A DNA stretch of 64,000 nt, taken from Aaosphaeria pasadenensis (lineage: Eukaryota > Ascomycota > Dothideomycetes > Pleosporales). The position numbers and the translations under genes were made by a program. Of this stretch, positions 10,582-21,549 are shown in pieces (position 1 is the first letter of the stretch; each line of letters begins with the position of its first letter). The stretch spans positions 558,001 through 622,000 of the forward strand of contig JAKLMB010000019.1 of NCBI GenBank assembly GCA_022813625.1. The letters run 5' to 3'. Under the pieces are notes generated by a model. It was given only the letters and a program-made list of their open reading frames with translations, was not told the DNA's origin and made no database searches.

Positions 10582-12741
10582 CTACCTATGTGACACGTTG
10601 ACCTTGAGGCCACCAATACCTCGCACGCTACCCCATACACTTTCACTAACCCTTGGGGGGAGTTTGCGCCCTTTCAGGCGTTGATCAACTAGCCAAAGCC
10701 CTACCACGAACTCTTCTCTTCGTAATCGGCCTATCCCACGGCCATCCACCAAGTCCCAAACCTCCTCCAGCACATCATCGGCTAATCTGCTTCTCGTCCA
10801 AATTTCTTTGGTAACGAGATTGCAAACATCATTGGTGGAATCATCCTCCAAAGCTTGCCGTGCTCCTGCTTGCACATAAAGTCCTTTGTTCGCTGCCCAA
10901 ACACCTTCGTAGCGTTTACGCTCACGCTCGGTAATCGAATCGCGCCAACGTTTTCTATCTCCCTCGTGGTGCTTGTTCGGGTGTTTTCTTCGCATCCCCA
11001 TGACTCTAGTGCCCTTTTTCCTGTACTTATCGCCTTCATCTTCATCTGATGATGACGAAGGTTCCTTACGCAAAGTGGTTCGCAACTTGCCCGTTGTTTT
11101 CGTGGGTGAAGGCGACCGATCTTGTCGAAACGGCGAGTGGTGATGGTGATGTCTTTGAGCTGGTATTGGCGTAGTGGACGTCGACGGCGGCTTAGGAGAG
11201 GCGTTGCGCGAAGATGCGAGTGCAGCGCCAACAATCGCATTTGAAAGAGACTCTCCGGTCATGTGTTTCGATATGATTTTCACAGATTCGCGTTGATAGG
11301 TAGAGTGATATATTGTGTCTGTTGGGGGCGAAGAGGCGAATGTGGAAGATGGACGCGGAAATTGCTCAGGGATGTGCATTGGAGAGCTGCGACCACCTGA
11401 AGAGTAAGGTTTCCGGGGACGGGATGATGGCTTCATTTGTGGTTCTGCTTGCTCGCCTTCAACTTTAGGCTGCCTTGACCTTCGAGGAGGTGGGAGATCA
11501 GGCTTGACTTTCTCGGATATTTCTTTGTTTCGCGCTTCGTTTGGGTCTTCATTTGGCTCTTGTTCCTCTTGAGCAGATACAAATGAAGCAGGCGATGAGG
11601 GATCCTCGTGGCTCGCCATTGACATTGAAGTTGACAGGCGCCTGGCAAGTGAGGCGGGGGGCGTTGTATCCCCTGCAAATGACCTGGATAGTTTACGCAA
11701 CCCTTTGGAAGCAGGCTGCGGAGGGGGTGGCGATGCAGTAACCGCCGCCGATTGGGGTGTTTTCTGCACATTGGGAGGTTCACCTAGTGAACTTTTTCGC
11801 AGCTGGGGAATATCTGCTGTCATTTCTAGAGAATTTCTCGATAGAGGTCCATCAAGCGTGGGCTTTGGCTTTGGCTTTGGCCTTGGCTTAGGCTTAGGCT
11901 TGACTGCCGGAGGTATTTCCCTCTCTGTTCTCTGCAACTCCATCTCGGGTTGTGGCTCGGGAGGCAATTGGATTTTACGTTGTGGCTTTGGAGATTTGAC
12001 AACAGGCGGTGCTCGGTGTGAAGCTTGCAAAGGCTGTTGAGTGCGGGGCGTTTTGGGAGCATTTCCTTCGAATAGGTTCACGAGAGAGGTTGTGGACGAT
12101 GCAAGGTTGTTATCGGCCGGGGAGTTCTTATGTATCGACGAATGTGCTGGGCTGACATTTGGCTTGGCCGTCCTTTGTTGCTCTGGCCATGGTGGATGAT
12201 TAGAGACCTTCGTATCTAGTTTTGATAGGACATGGCCAACATGGCCCGCGGAAGGGAAGATATCTTGCTCGTCCATGTCGTGTTCATCCAAGTTGCGCGT
12301 TGCGGATGCTGGCGGAACAGGTTTCATAGGGCTGTACCTTGCGGCAGCCAACTTCGCAGCAATGTTGGACGGAGAGGACGTTCGATCGAACAAGTTGTCC
12401 TCAGGTAAACCCAATGTGCCAGAGCTATTGGACTTGCTGGAAAGCTGCATTGGAGATGATGTTGGTCTTCCCGCATTGCTGCTACCAGTCCAATCCCTCT
12501 TTAATGGAGTGCTGGCTTGTGGAGGAGCCTGGCGCGGAACCGATGTGCTTACTTTGGTTGCAGCAAGCAGTGCGCCATTGTTCCCTCCTGTATAAGTGTT
12601 GATTTGCGGCTTAGGCTTTACCGGCGGTTTGGAAAAGGCAGATGACGCGCCCCGTAGAGCTGCATCGCGCACATTGAATTGTGTGTCGCCTGTTGTGTGG
12701 TGGACCTGAGGAAGGCTGCGGGTATCAGATCCGGAGGTCAT
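10582..12741 (-). CDS. IRS4: IRS4-type EH-domain protein
   Basis: Single exon of 719 codons. The C-terminal about 100 residues form one EH domain (WAANKGLYVQ to LPPRVSESVWGSV), with the family-typical LADDVLEEVWDLVD and WLVDQRLKGRKLP. The N-terminal 580 residues are low-complexity, rich in Pro, Ser and Lys, including a KPKPKPRPKPKPKP run. This layout (long disordered region plus one terminal EH domain) matches fungal Irs4/Tax4, which act in phosphoinositide control, the wall-integrity pathway, autophagy and rDNA silencing in yeast. The gene is divergent from LIG4, sharing a 490-bp promoter. Confidence 0.82.
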   Translation of the reverse strand: MTSGSDTRSLPQVHHTTGDTQFNVRDAALRGASSAFSKPPVKPKPQINTYTGGNNGALLAATKVSTSVPRQAPPQASTPLKRDWTGSSNAGRPTSSPMQLSSKSNSSGTLGLPEDNLFDRTSSPSNIAAKLAAARYSPMKPVPPASATRNLDEHDMDEQDIFPSAGHVGHVLSKLDTKVSNHPPWPEQQRTAKPNVSPAHSSIHKNSPADNNLASSTTSLVNLFEGNAPKTPRTQQPLQASHRAPPVVKSPKPQRKIQLPPEPQPEMELQRTEREIPPAVKPKPKPRPKPKPKPTLDGPLSRNSLEMTADIPQLRKSSLGEPPNVQKTPQSAAVTASPPPPQPASKGLRKLSRSFAGDTTPPASLARRLSTSMSMASHEDPSSPASFVSAQEEQEPNEDPNEARNKEISEKVKPDLPPPRRSRQPKVEGEQAEPQMKPSSRPRKPYSSGGRSSPMHIPEQFPRPSSTFASSPPTDTIYHSTYQRESVKIISKHMTGESLSNAIVGAALASSRNASPKPPSTSTTPIPAQRHHHHHSPFRQDRSPSPTKTTGKLRTTLRKEPSSSSDEDEGDKYRKKGTRVMGMRRKHPNKHHEGDRKRWRDSITERERKRYEGVWAANKGLYVQAGARQALEDDSTNDVCNLVTKEIWTRSRLADDVLEEVWDLVDGRGIGRLRREEFVVGLWLVDQRLKGRKLPPRVSESVWGSVRGIGGLKVNVSHR

Positions 12742-13232
12742 CGAGACCCCATCGGACTTAAGTAGATGGGCTCCAAAGGCTTCGGGGTCTGCTCACTCGT
12801 TGCTTTGTGGGTAAATTGTCAGTACGGGTGCAATGGTCGAAGAGACGACAAGCTGGGCTGACAGCTAGAAACGATCGAAACAATATTGAACGAGGTAGAA
12901 GCGGAGATTCAGGAGAGTGCAGGTACAGGTGTAGTTAGGTGCGAGGGTGCGTAACATTGGCTTGCTCTCTAAGCTCGTGCCTGGGATACAATACGGGCTA
13001 TTCCATTTATGGATTAGGCTTGAATAACAGGTGACACCGCGACCGCGTTTGAAGGTGATGGATGACAGCTGCCTGATCGTCTAGCAATAGTTACCTACCT
13101 ACATCTAAACATTTGGAAAGCGATGCATGAGGTACTCGATATATAAGTAGGTGCCTGTAGGCTACCTAATTCCTAGATATCGTTGAGAAAAAGGAACTGA
13201 GTTTGATGAATTGAACTCCACCAACCAGCATC
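12742..13232. other. IRS4/LIG4 divergent promoter
   Basis: About 490 bp between divergent start codons; TACCTA-type tracts near 13092-13170. No ORF seen. Confidence 0.5.
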
Positions 13233-16202
13233 ATGTCCAACGATTTGAGCATGTTAGATGCGGACGCCGCAAAGGAGCAGAAGCTCATGTATGGCGACGA
13301 TCACGACCTCGACCAAAACTATCCAAACCGGCCTAAGAATCTACACAAGACTCTGCCGTTTCATTGTCTGTTCACCGAGCTGTTTAATCCATTACTCGAT
13401 GCAACCAAAGCCCGAAAGCCCGTGGGCGCACGTCGGCGGCAAGGTCCTAGTGGGCATTCAACCACTTCGCCACAGGAAGCGAAACGCAATATCATCGAGC
13501 GATTCGTGGCCAACTGGCGCAAACAAGTAGGGAATGATTTCTACCCCGCTATACGGCTCATAATACCCGACAAGGACAGAGACCGAGCAATGTACGGCTT
13601 AAAAGAGAAGGCAATTGCCAAAATCCTTATCAAAGTCACCAAGATCAACAAAGACTCCGAAGATGCCAAAAGTATGATCAACTGGAAACTACCGAGCCGG
13701 CTTGATCGAGCCTCGTCATCTGCGGGGGATTTTGCTGGCCGCTGTTTCGAAGTCCTGTCGAGAAGGCCGCTCAAAACTGGCGTAGGAGATATGACTATCG
13801 CAGAAGTCAATAGCACACTTGATCAGCTATCTCAGGTCGGTGGCGAGGACCAACAAACCAGCATTTTCAAAAGGTTCTACCGAAGGATGAATCCGGAAGA
13901 ACTGACCTGGCTCATACGTATCATTCTGCGCCAGATGAAGATTGGAGCCACCGAGAAAACCATACTGGACATTTGGCATCCAGATGCCGAAGTTCTCTTC
14001 AATATCTCCTCCAATCTCCGTCGGGTCTGCTGGGAGCTATACGACCCGGATCTTAGGCTAGACGGTGACAATACAGGAATCACACTTATGCAGTGCTTCC
14101 AGCCACAATTAGCAAATTTCCAAAATAAAGTTGGCTCGTTCGAGAAAATGGTGGCCAGGCTAAAGCCCACTCTGGAGGACAATACTTTTTGGATCGAGGA
14201 GAAGCTTGACGGTGAACGCATTCAGCTCCACATGGTCGAAGATCATGATGCACCTGGGGGAAAACTGTTCGGTTTCTGGTCGCGAAAGGCCAAAGACTAT
14301 GCCTATCTTTACGGAAAGCATCTCAAAGGCGAACATGCCGGCGCACTCACGCGGTTCATACAAGAAGCTTTCGGCTCAAATGTGCGAAACATCATCCTTG
14401 ACGGGGAAATGATCACTTGGGATATGGACATTGACCACATAGTCGGGTTCGGAACTCTGAAAACAGCCGCCATATCTGAAAAAGAGAATAGGAACGGTAC
14501 GAACACAGGCCAGCGCCCCCTTTTCCGGGTTTTTGATTGCCTTTACCTGAACGACAAATTGCTTACCCCTTATACCCTTCGTGACCGACGCAATGCTCTC
14601 AAGTCTGCGGTCAAGGGTGTGCATCGGCGACTTGAGATTCATCCATACATAGAGGCCAACAATGCCAATGAAATTGAGCCTCAGCTGCGGAAAGTTGTTG
14701 CAGAGGCATCAGAAGGCTTAGTACTGAAGAATCCTCGTTCCATGTATCGGCTGAACGACCGCAACGACGATTGGGTCAAGGTAAAACCAGAGTATATGGA
14801 TGAGTTTGGGGAATCGCTTGATTGCGTTGTAGTCGGTGGCTATTTTGGCTCAGGACACAGAGGTGGCGTGCATTCTAGCTTTCTATGCGGACTGCTTGTC
14901 AACAAACATGCTGTGGAAGGTGACCCTGATTTTGAGAAAGTTCACTCCTTTTTCAAAGTCGGTGGCGGCTTCAGCCGGGATGACTATGCCGCCATACGTG
15001 GTCGCACGGAAGATAAGTGGAAAGACTGGGATCAGAAACGACCCCCATCTCTCATTGAACTAGGTGGGCATACGGAAAATCGCCAACATGAACGACCAGA
15101 TCAATGGATCAGACCCAGCGAATCCGTGGTTCTCGAATGTAAAGCTGCCAGTGTAGAAGCGAGCGATAAGTTCCGAATGAACATTACATTGCGCTTCCCA
15201 CGCTTCAAGCAACTCAGGACGGACAAAAAGTGGACAGATGCCCTATCTATTTCAGAGTTTATGGAGTTGAAGGCCGCAGCCGAGCAGGAACAGGACCAAA
15301 GAAACAAGGCATTTAACATTGAGCAGTCCAGGAGGAAGAGACCAAGAACTACGAAGAAACCATTAGTTGTTGCCGGTAGTGGGAACATTTCTGCGCCTTA
15401 CGCTGGTCCCAGGACAAAATTATTCCAAGGTCTGGAGTTTTTCATCATGACGGACCAAACATCGCCTGTGAAGCGGACCAAATCAGAACTTGAAGACATG
15501 GTGAAGGCGAACGGAGGCAAGATTGTTCAACGGGACTCCGATGGAAATAATCTGGTCGTTGTCGCAGATAAACGCCTGGTCAAAGTATCCTCTTTGGAGA
15601 AGCGTGGGACGATCAGCATTGTAAAACCCATTTGGATCTCTGATTGCATCCAGCAGGCTTCTCTCGACACCAATGCAATCCCTTACGTACTTCCGTTTGA
15701 GCCAAATAGACACATGTTCTATCTTCGCGATGATGATCTAGAGGAGCTTGAAGCAAACGTCGACCCGAGCGGCGATTCATACACGCGCGACCTCAATGAC
15801 GTGGACGAGTTGCGAGATATCCTTGGCCGAATGCCCTCAAAGGATGAGAACGCTTTCAATCGCGATGAATTCATATCTCAGCTTGGATCGCATGCACATT
15901 CGCTTAAGGAACTCCAGAATTGTATTTTCACCAATATGCGAGTCTATTTTAGTCAATGCGAAAAGCCGGGTTGGGATATGAGCGTTCGGATTGCGTCGAA
16001 TCGTATTGAATTCGGGGGTGGGAGAATTACTGATGCAAGATCGGGAGCCACACATGTGGTTGTTCCTGACGATGGGGCTTCATTGAAACGTGAAAAAAAC
16101 ATGGACATCACAGGGCTCGCTCGCCTTGTTGGCCTGGCCTGGATCGAGAGATGTTGGTTGGAGGGAACCCGAGTTGACGAGGAAAGGTTTCAGTGGGGTT
16201 GA
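13233..16202 (+). CDS. LIG4: DNA ligase IV
   Basis: ATP-dependent ligase that seals double-strand breaks in non-homologous end joining. Single exon, 989 residues. The active-site lysine is K324 in the motif EEKLDGER. Further nucleotidyltransferase motifs are visible: LDGEMITWD, EGLVLKNP and WVKVKPEY. The N-terminal third is the DNA-binding domain. Two BRCT repeats follow, about residues 730-830 (KLFQGLEFFIM to WISDCIQQA) and 905-989 (FTNMRVYFSQ to WIERCWLEG), the XRCC4/Lif1-binding arrangement specific to ligase IV. The start has context catcATGtcc. Length is normal for the fungal family and no lesion is seen. Confidence 0.96.
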   Translation: MSNDLSMLDADAAKEQKLMYGDDHDLDQNYPNRPKNLHKTLPFHCLFTELFNPLLDATKARKPVGARRRQGPSGHSTTSPQEAKRNIIERFVANWRKQVGNDFYPAIRLIIPDKDRDRAMYGLKEKAIAKILIKVTKINKDSEDAKSMINWKLPSRLDRASSSAGDFAGRCFEVLSRRPLKTGVGDMTIAEVNSTLDQLSQVGGEDQQTSIFKRFYRRMNPEELTWLIRIILRQMKIGATEKTILDIWHPDAEVLFNISSNLRRVCWELYDPDLRLDGDNTGITLMQCFQPQLANFQNKVGSFEKMVARLKPTLEDNTFWIEEKLDGERIQLHMVEDHDAPGGKLFGFWSRKAKDYAYLYGKHLKGEHAGALTRFIQEAFGSNVRNIILDGEMITWDMDIDHIVGFGTLKTAAISEKENRNGTNTGQRPLFRVFDCLYLNDKLLTPYTLRDRRNALKSAVKGVHRRLEIHPYIEANNANEIEPQLRKVVAEASEGLVLKNPRSMYRLNDRNDDWVKVKPEYMDEFGESLDCVVVGGYFGSGHRGGVHSSFLCGLLVNKHAVEGDPDFEKVHSFFKVGGGFSRDDYAAIRGRTEDKWKDWDQKRPPSLIELGGHTENRQHERPDQWIRPSESVVLECKAASVEASDKFRMNITLRFPRFKQLRTDKKWTDALSISEFMELKAAAEQEQDQRNKAFNIEQSRRKRPRTTKKPLVVAGSGNISAPYAGPRTKLFQGLEFFIMTDQTSPVKRTKSELEDMVKANGGKIVQRDSDGNNLVVVADKRLVKVSSLEKRGTISIVKPIWISDCIQQASLDTNAIPYVLPFEPNRHMFYLRDDDLEELEANVDPSGDSYTRDLNDVDELRDILGRMPSKDENAFNRDEFISQLGSHAHSLKELQNCIFTNMRVYFSQCEKPGWDMSVRIASNRIEFGGGRITDARSGATHVVVPDDGASLKREKNMDITGLARLVGLAWIERCWLEGTRVDEERFQWG

Positions 16203-16838
16203 AGAGCTACCCGCACAACCTCGCATCGGAAAGCCTAGAGGGATGTAGCTAAGTATTCATGCCTAATTCAAATGCTATAATAGGTTCGTGCATCCGAATC
16301 CCAATTACATGGAATCCCTTGAAATCGCCGCTAGATTCTTGTACGCGTTCCTTGTCGGTCTACCTTTGGAAATCATGGATTGGACGAATGTGCCACGGAC
16401 TTGTGCAGACGTCACGCCTATAGAACCGTGATGGGCTGGGATCCCTTTTTTAGACCCAACTCAGAAGGACTTCAGCGTAGCACACGAGAAACAGCAGATC
16501 AAATTGACCTAGATAAATGCAATCAAAAGTAATGTTTCATACCGAACGTGTCCGAGACGCGAGGTGCACGCCTGATCCTTCTCGGGCGGCCTTAAACCCC
16601 CTACCTTCACTTGACTCTTATAATGTCCACTGGTCCAGTGGTTTCTTCCTGATTTAAGTGTCTTCTTCGCGCTAACTTCTTCGTGTGGCGCCCGCTCTGC
16701 TTGTTCCTACCCCCAAATCCATTGTCTTTGTCTTTTTCTCCCAGCTGCCCAGGTACAAGCGCAATCGAAATCCCAGGACGAAGAACCGAACATATCGAGC
16801 TACTCCAAGGAACTCCCCTGAATAACAGCGAAGCCACA
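16203..16838. other. intergenic
   Basis: About 640 bp; 3' flank of LIG4 and promoter of the next secreted-protein gene, with C/T-rich tracts at 16690-16750 before its start. No separate gene seen. Confidence 0.5.
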
Positions 16839-17602
16839 ATGTTTCTCCTTCTAGCTTTGCTGTTGCTATTACCGCTCGGTCATACTCAAAAAACGACGTC
16901 GACTCCCACCAAGGTGTCGGTTCTGGAGCACATATTTCCCCCATATCGTGGTCCAGCGAGTTATTTTGCATCCGTAGTTGCAATTGAGGATCAAATAACA
17001 ACGCTTGCGATGACTTGCTTGCAACCCACTAGCTGGCCTACACCAGATCCTCTCTCGCGAGATCCTTGCGACACCTCAAGCTTGGGAATCCGTTCTCAAA
17101 CAATTACACAGGGAAATGGTACATGGGGTGTTGAGCATGGCACAACTGTTGGGGAAGAGTACTGGACTAGATGTCAACGCATGAGCGGATCATTGGGACC
17201 ATCAGCTACAGAGAATCCCTTTGATGCCAGCAGCCTATACTGCTCTGCACGATACAGCGCAAGTGGCTTCCCTCCTCTGACCGAGGAAGGTGTCGGCAGA
17301 GTGAGATTTGGTTTGTCTACACAATTGGTCACAGTCACAGCAGGTTTCGATGTACTGGGAGAGCCCTTGGAGACGGCTTCGTCACGTACAGGTAGGATTC
17401 AGGTTGAGCGTTCCAACAAAGAAACGCCGCATTAACAATGACCTTAGATGCATTTACAGACATAGGGAAGACCCCTACCCAAGCTGCCCCAGTCACGACT
17501 GTGACGCTGCACTACAAAAACCAGGGGCGAAGAACAGAAAGTACAAAAACTGGCCAATACACTATCATCGCCGCTATGGTTCTTTGGTTTATGACGATAT
17601 GA
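16839..17602 (+). CDS. secreted, C-terminally anchored small protein
   Basis: Exons 16839-17391 and 17448-17602 (intron 56 bp, phase 1), 235 residues. The signal peptide is MFLLLALLLLLPLGHTQ; upstream in-frame codons from 16683 are not used because the leader begins here. The mature part has five cysteines (MTCLQ, DPCDT, TRCQ, LYCSA and neighbours) and Ser/Thr-rich stretches. Exon 2 encodes a short spacer and the hydrophobic tail YTIIAAMVLWFMTI, consistent with GPI anchoring or a tail anchor. Function is not recognised. Unspliced transcript would end shortly after 17391 without the tail, like the gene at 6855-7750. Confidence 0.7.
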
Positions 17603-17716
17603 AGAGGCTTGTTTAAGTGCAAGCGAGAGATGTAAGCAAGCTGGCGCGCAGCTTCGTTTTCCCCACATGGTCCTTGTCGATGGGGTTTATTCTGGCGCCG
17701 AGTTAAAGGTACCTTC

Positions 17717-18310
17717 CTACTGAACCAGCATCAGGACCTCCTCGGTTTTGAACAAACGGCCATTAAGCGGCCCGGCAGAATAATCATCAAGTTCGTCGTC
17801 GGTCACCTCATCCGCACTCTTTTCCCAGATGCCCATGAATCGTCCCTCTGCTCTTACGTTGTATTTCGCGGGTTTTGTGTTCGGCATCCAAGGCTTGTCA
17901 AATATCACTTCGGTGGACTCCTCCGTGCCTGGCATGATTGTCACGAGAGCGTCGCGTGGCGGCGGCATCTTCCTAGAGATCTTGATGATGTCAATCGAAA
18001 TCTCCTCTCCTGTATCGGCGTTGTTGAGTTTGAATACGCCTAAGTTCTGGGCGAGAGGGTCTAAAGGTGTGCCCCATTTGAGCAAAGTGTATGTTGAAGA
18101 GGGGCTGTGATTCTTCAGGGTTACGAGGATTGATGGTGGAGAGCGCGATATCTGTGAGAGCTTAAATTCGATGCCTGGCACGGTGGTTGCGCTGGAAGAG
18201 GATGAAGAAGACATGTGGAAAGTACTGCCTGCTGGACCTGTGGTAACGAAGTAGAGTGCACCAAAGATGGTGATGGCAAGCGCGGCGATAGCTGTGGTAC
18301 GAGTGTTCAT
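17717..18310 (-). CDS. deuterolysin-propeptide-like protein without protease domain
   Basis: Single exon, 197 residues. An N-terminal hydrophobic segment (AIAALAITIFGALYFVTTG) acts as signal peptide or membrane anchor. From residue about 45 the sequence (GIEFKLSQIS, ILVTLKNHSPSS, LLKWGTPLD) follows the pattern of the N-terminal propeptide of M35 deuterolysins, including the one encoded at 20388 (LDIVLTASG, ITITNHGDRALNLLNKGTFLD). There is no HExxH or GTxDLxYG, and the protein ends after the propeptide-like module with an acidic tail. Deuterolysin propeptides fold and inhibit the enzyme, so a regulatory role is possible but is inference. It is divergent from the deuterolysin gene across 2.08 kb. 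Confidence 0.7.
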   Translation of the reverse strand: MNTRTTAIAALAITIFGALYFVTTGPAGSTFHMSSSSSSSATTVPGIEFKLSQISRSPPSILVTLKNHSPSSTYTLLKWGTPLDPLAQNLGVFKLNNADTGEEISIDIIKISRKMPPPRDALVTIMPGTEESTEVIFDKPWMPNTKPAKYNVRAEGRFMGIWEKSADEVTDDELDDYSAGPLNGRLFKTEEVLMLVQ

Positions 18311-20387
18311 TGGAAATTGTTGTTACCTGGGTAACTAGTTATGTCGAGGCGTGTGGAGTGGCCGTGGTCGTGGTCGTAGGTCGCAGCCTACTCTGGAACT
18401 GGCGAGGGCGCGGGACAGGGTTGGTTTTATTGTACAGCAACGAACGACTCACACAGTATCAGCGCTACATGGATAAATTCGAGTATGTACTCCGAAGACG
18501 ATGGAGAATGTTCATTTTGGTCAAACAGTATGTATGTGTGCATGGTAAATTGGAAGCAATCACCAGCAGTTTTAATAGGTAAATGTAACATGCCCATACT
18601 CACTCTACCGGGTAGCACCGTAGCACGCACTTTCAGCTGCCTATAATGGAGTTATGGCCGAATGCGGGGCCGTAAGGTAACCTAGAGAGACAAGCCTGGG
18701 GCAATGGATCTACACATACGTATGTAACTACCTATGTAAATTATAAAGGTACGTATGCATTCAGGGACATGTACCGTACATCTACATAGACTTGTATTCG
18801 TTGCAGCAGTGGTCGACTATTGACTGTACTAATGCGTACAAACTCAAATGGACAGTGGCAAACGTTCTTGGTGCGTCTCAACTACGATTGTGGGGTTACA
18901 ATATACTCCGTACTTTACGAGTAAGATAATATATTCACACCTAAGGCTAAGTCAACAACAGATACGGTGGGGCAGCGGTTGCGCCAGGGGTGACATGGCT
19001 AGATGATAGATCCCATCCCATGAGAAAGGTTCGTTATATTAATACCGTGGCGACAAAGATAATGCCATGCCGGGTCTCATGCGGATCGCTGCATTCCAAC
19101 CCTCCGGCCTGCCCAATCTTGCAAGGATTGTGATCTACGTCAGGCAGAACAGAACATCGCAAGATAAGGAATCGGTGTTATTGTTGTCGCGTCAAGATAT
19201 ATCATCTATGATTTCTTCCAGTTTTTCTTAACAGTCTAGCTTGTCGCTGCACTATGAATTTTGGTCTCAGAGTTTCTAGCGGTCACCTTGCGAGATGCAG
19301 CAACGACCGAACTCCCGGCATGGATTGGTAAATTGCTGGCTACAGATCTTGATACTCATGCCTCCACGCATGAAGGAGATCGGCCTTTTTTAACATCTCA
19401 TTAATTTGCAACATAGCTGCATCAAACCCGACCAAACAATTGTCTCTTCTCCTGCTGATGTCTTGGACGAAATTGATGAGCTGCTATGGTGAGCGGGTCG
19501 AGATATCATGGTTTGACTTGACTGCGAATCATCCTTATGTACCGGCATCTTGAACTTTAATCGACACTCCTCGATTAGTGCGATGCATTTACAGTTTACT
19601 ATCTGGTGCTATGACACTCTAGAGACATTGACATTCAGCTGTGAAGTGTACATCGGTGCTGTATAGACTGTGAGCGAGCCCGTCTTACCCTCAATGGTGT
19701 TAGATTCACGGAAGGACTGTAAAACAAAAGGATAGTTGACAAGGACAAGATCATGGTAAGGCAGCACGTACGCAAGATTATACTAGCAATCAAATTAATA
19801 CCCTGCCAGTGCCAAGGCACAGGCGATATGCATTTCATGTAAACAGAGACAATCTACTTGCCGATGGTGCTTCATGCAGAGGAACATCCCGAAACGTCTA
19901 TGAACAAACATGTGTTCATTGGCGAGACATTGTCCTTCAGTTTGATTCGAAGTTTGAAGATCCAAATATGTGCTTGTACTCGAAGCATATTACTGGGATC
20001 ATCCCCGCCTAGGAGAGAGAATCGTCCATCGTCACCGTGTTTCATGCTATAGAACCAATCCGAGTCGATGGAACCATGTCAACACAAACCGGAGTCCATA
20101 TCATGTCGATCCCTAGCATGAAAATGGGCCTGTCCCCTGCTGGATTTCCAATTTCTCCTAAATTGGCAATGCTTCATGACCTGGTTTATCCGTTGGTAGT
20201 GATGATAGCGGCAGTATCGCATGTTACTTCCCGATGATTACATGGGCGGGGAGAGATCTATAAAACCTAGATGATTTGCACTGTTGTTTTTGAAATGAAG
20301 CTTTGCGTGTATTCACCTGTCAATCTGGAAATTTCTGACCATTTTTAATACCAATTCAAATTCCAGGACTTGGTACACGTTCTGATC
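18311..20387. other. 2.1-kb gene-free region
   Basis: Divergent intergenic region between the propeptide-like gene and the deuterolysin gene. It contains several short, dispersed TACGTATG/ACCTATGTA-type repeats near 18715-18790, but no ORF with coding character, no tRNA fold and no transposon ends that I can see. It is long for a promoter in this window. Confidence 0.45.
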
Positions 20388-21549
20388 ATGAAGGCGTTCA
20401 TACAAGTATATCTTGCCGTGTACGCTACATACGCTTATGCAACACCTTTCAGCCATAACAAGCGTGGCTCACCACTGGACATTGTACTCACTGCTTCTGG
20501 AAACACTCAAGTCAAAATTACAATCACCAACCATGGCGATAGAGCTCTGAATCTCCTCAATAAAGGCACCTTCTTAGACGAGGATACTTCTGTTGAAAAA
20601 GTAACTATTTACTCAGCCGGTGGTGGTCAGTACATGACGATCCCTCATATTGTGTCCAAGTCTAAGCTTAAATCAGCCAATAAATTACCTTTCGAAGGTA
20701 TCAAGCTGCAGCTTCTAACCTCCGGATTGAAACCCAACAACTTTTTACGGCTAGCTACCGGCGAAACAAGAGAGCTCACTACCGAAATGGCCGCAGTTCA
20801 TTCTCTTGAAGCAGGTGGTGCCGTCGAGGTCTTTGCCGAAGGCCTTCTTCCGTTTGCCGAAGACGATTCGACTGATCTTGTGGGCGCATTACCATATCAT
20901 TCCAACAAGCTTTCAATGAATATCGATGGTTCAAAGGCAGCGTCCGTTCCAAAGGCAATTGCCAAGCGAACAGTCGTCGGATCTAACTGCAGTGGAAGTA
21001 AATTAAGTAGCATTAGGACGGCACTCTCCAATTGTCAGAAGCTTGCCTCAGCTGCCGCTTCAGCAGCTTCCGCGGGGACTAAGCTGGACACCTATTTCAA
21101 GTCGACATCTTCTAGCACCAAGAGTGCCGTGAGCGCCCGGTTGCGGGCCGTTGCTGCTGATTGTGGAGGATCCGGGAGTGCCACTTCGACTAACTGCAAT
21201 GATCCTTATTCAGCCTGCTCCTCGAACGTTCTCGCATACACGGTACCGTCGCAAGACTTTATTACTTATTGTCCTCTTTTCTTCAACGAGCTCCCAGATC
21301 TTGCCTCTCAATGCCATGGTCAGGACAAGGCCACAACAGTCCTTCACGAGGAAACACACGCGCCTGGCGTATACAGTCCAGGAACCGACGACTTAGCATA
21401 TGGCTTTGCAGCTGCCTCACGCCTTTCTGCAAGTCAGGCTTTGAATAACGCTGACTCCTATGCTCTTTACGCTAACGGTAAGTTATCTTAATATTCCTGT
21501 TATTATAATCTGAGTTCTAAGATGAACAGCAATAAACCTCAACTGTTAG
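20388..21549 (+). CDS. deuterolysin (M35 aspzincin metalloprotease)
   Basis: Secreted zinc endoprotease. Exons 20388-21477 and 21530-21549 (intron 52 bp), 369 residues. The signal peptide is MKAFIQVYLAVYATYAYAT; I use 20388 rather than the ATG at 20370 so the leader is at the N-terminus. The propeptide ends at a Kex2-type KR (residues 193-194). The zinc site is HEETH (320-324) with the aspzincin motif GTDDLAYG (332-339). Without the last intron the frame would stop at GKLS; splicing adds AINLNC, restoring the terminal cysteine that pairs in deuterolysins. Cysteine pattern and length fit the family. Its neighbour at 17717 resembles the propeptide alone. Confidence 0.93.

Noticed and set aside
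11850..11910. Tandem repeat GGCTTTGGCTTTGGCCTTGG-type
   Set aside because: It is the coding sequence of the KPKPKPRPKP run in the IRS4-type protein, not an independent repeat element.
18311..20387. Transposon or hidden gene in the 2.1-kb gap
   Set aside because: No terminal repeats, transposase-like frame or spliceable conserved block was found on reading both strands.
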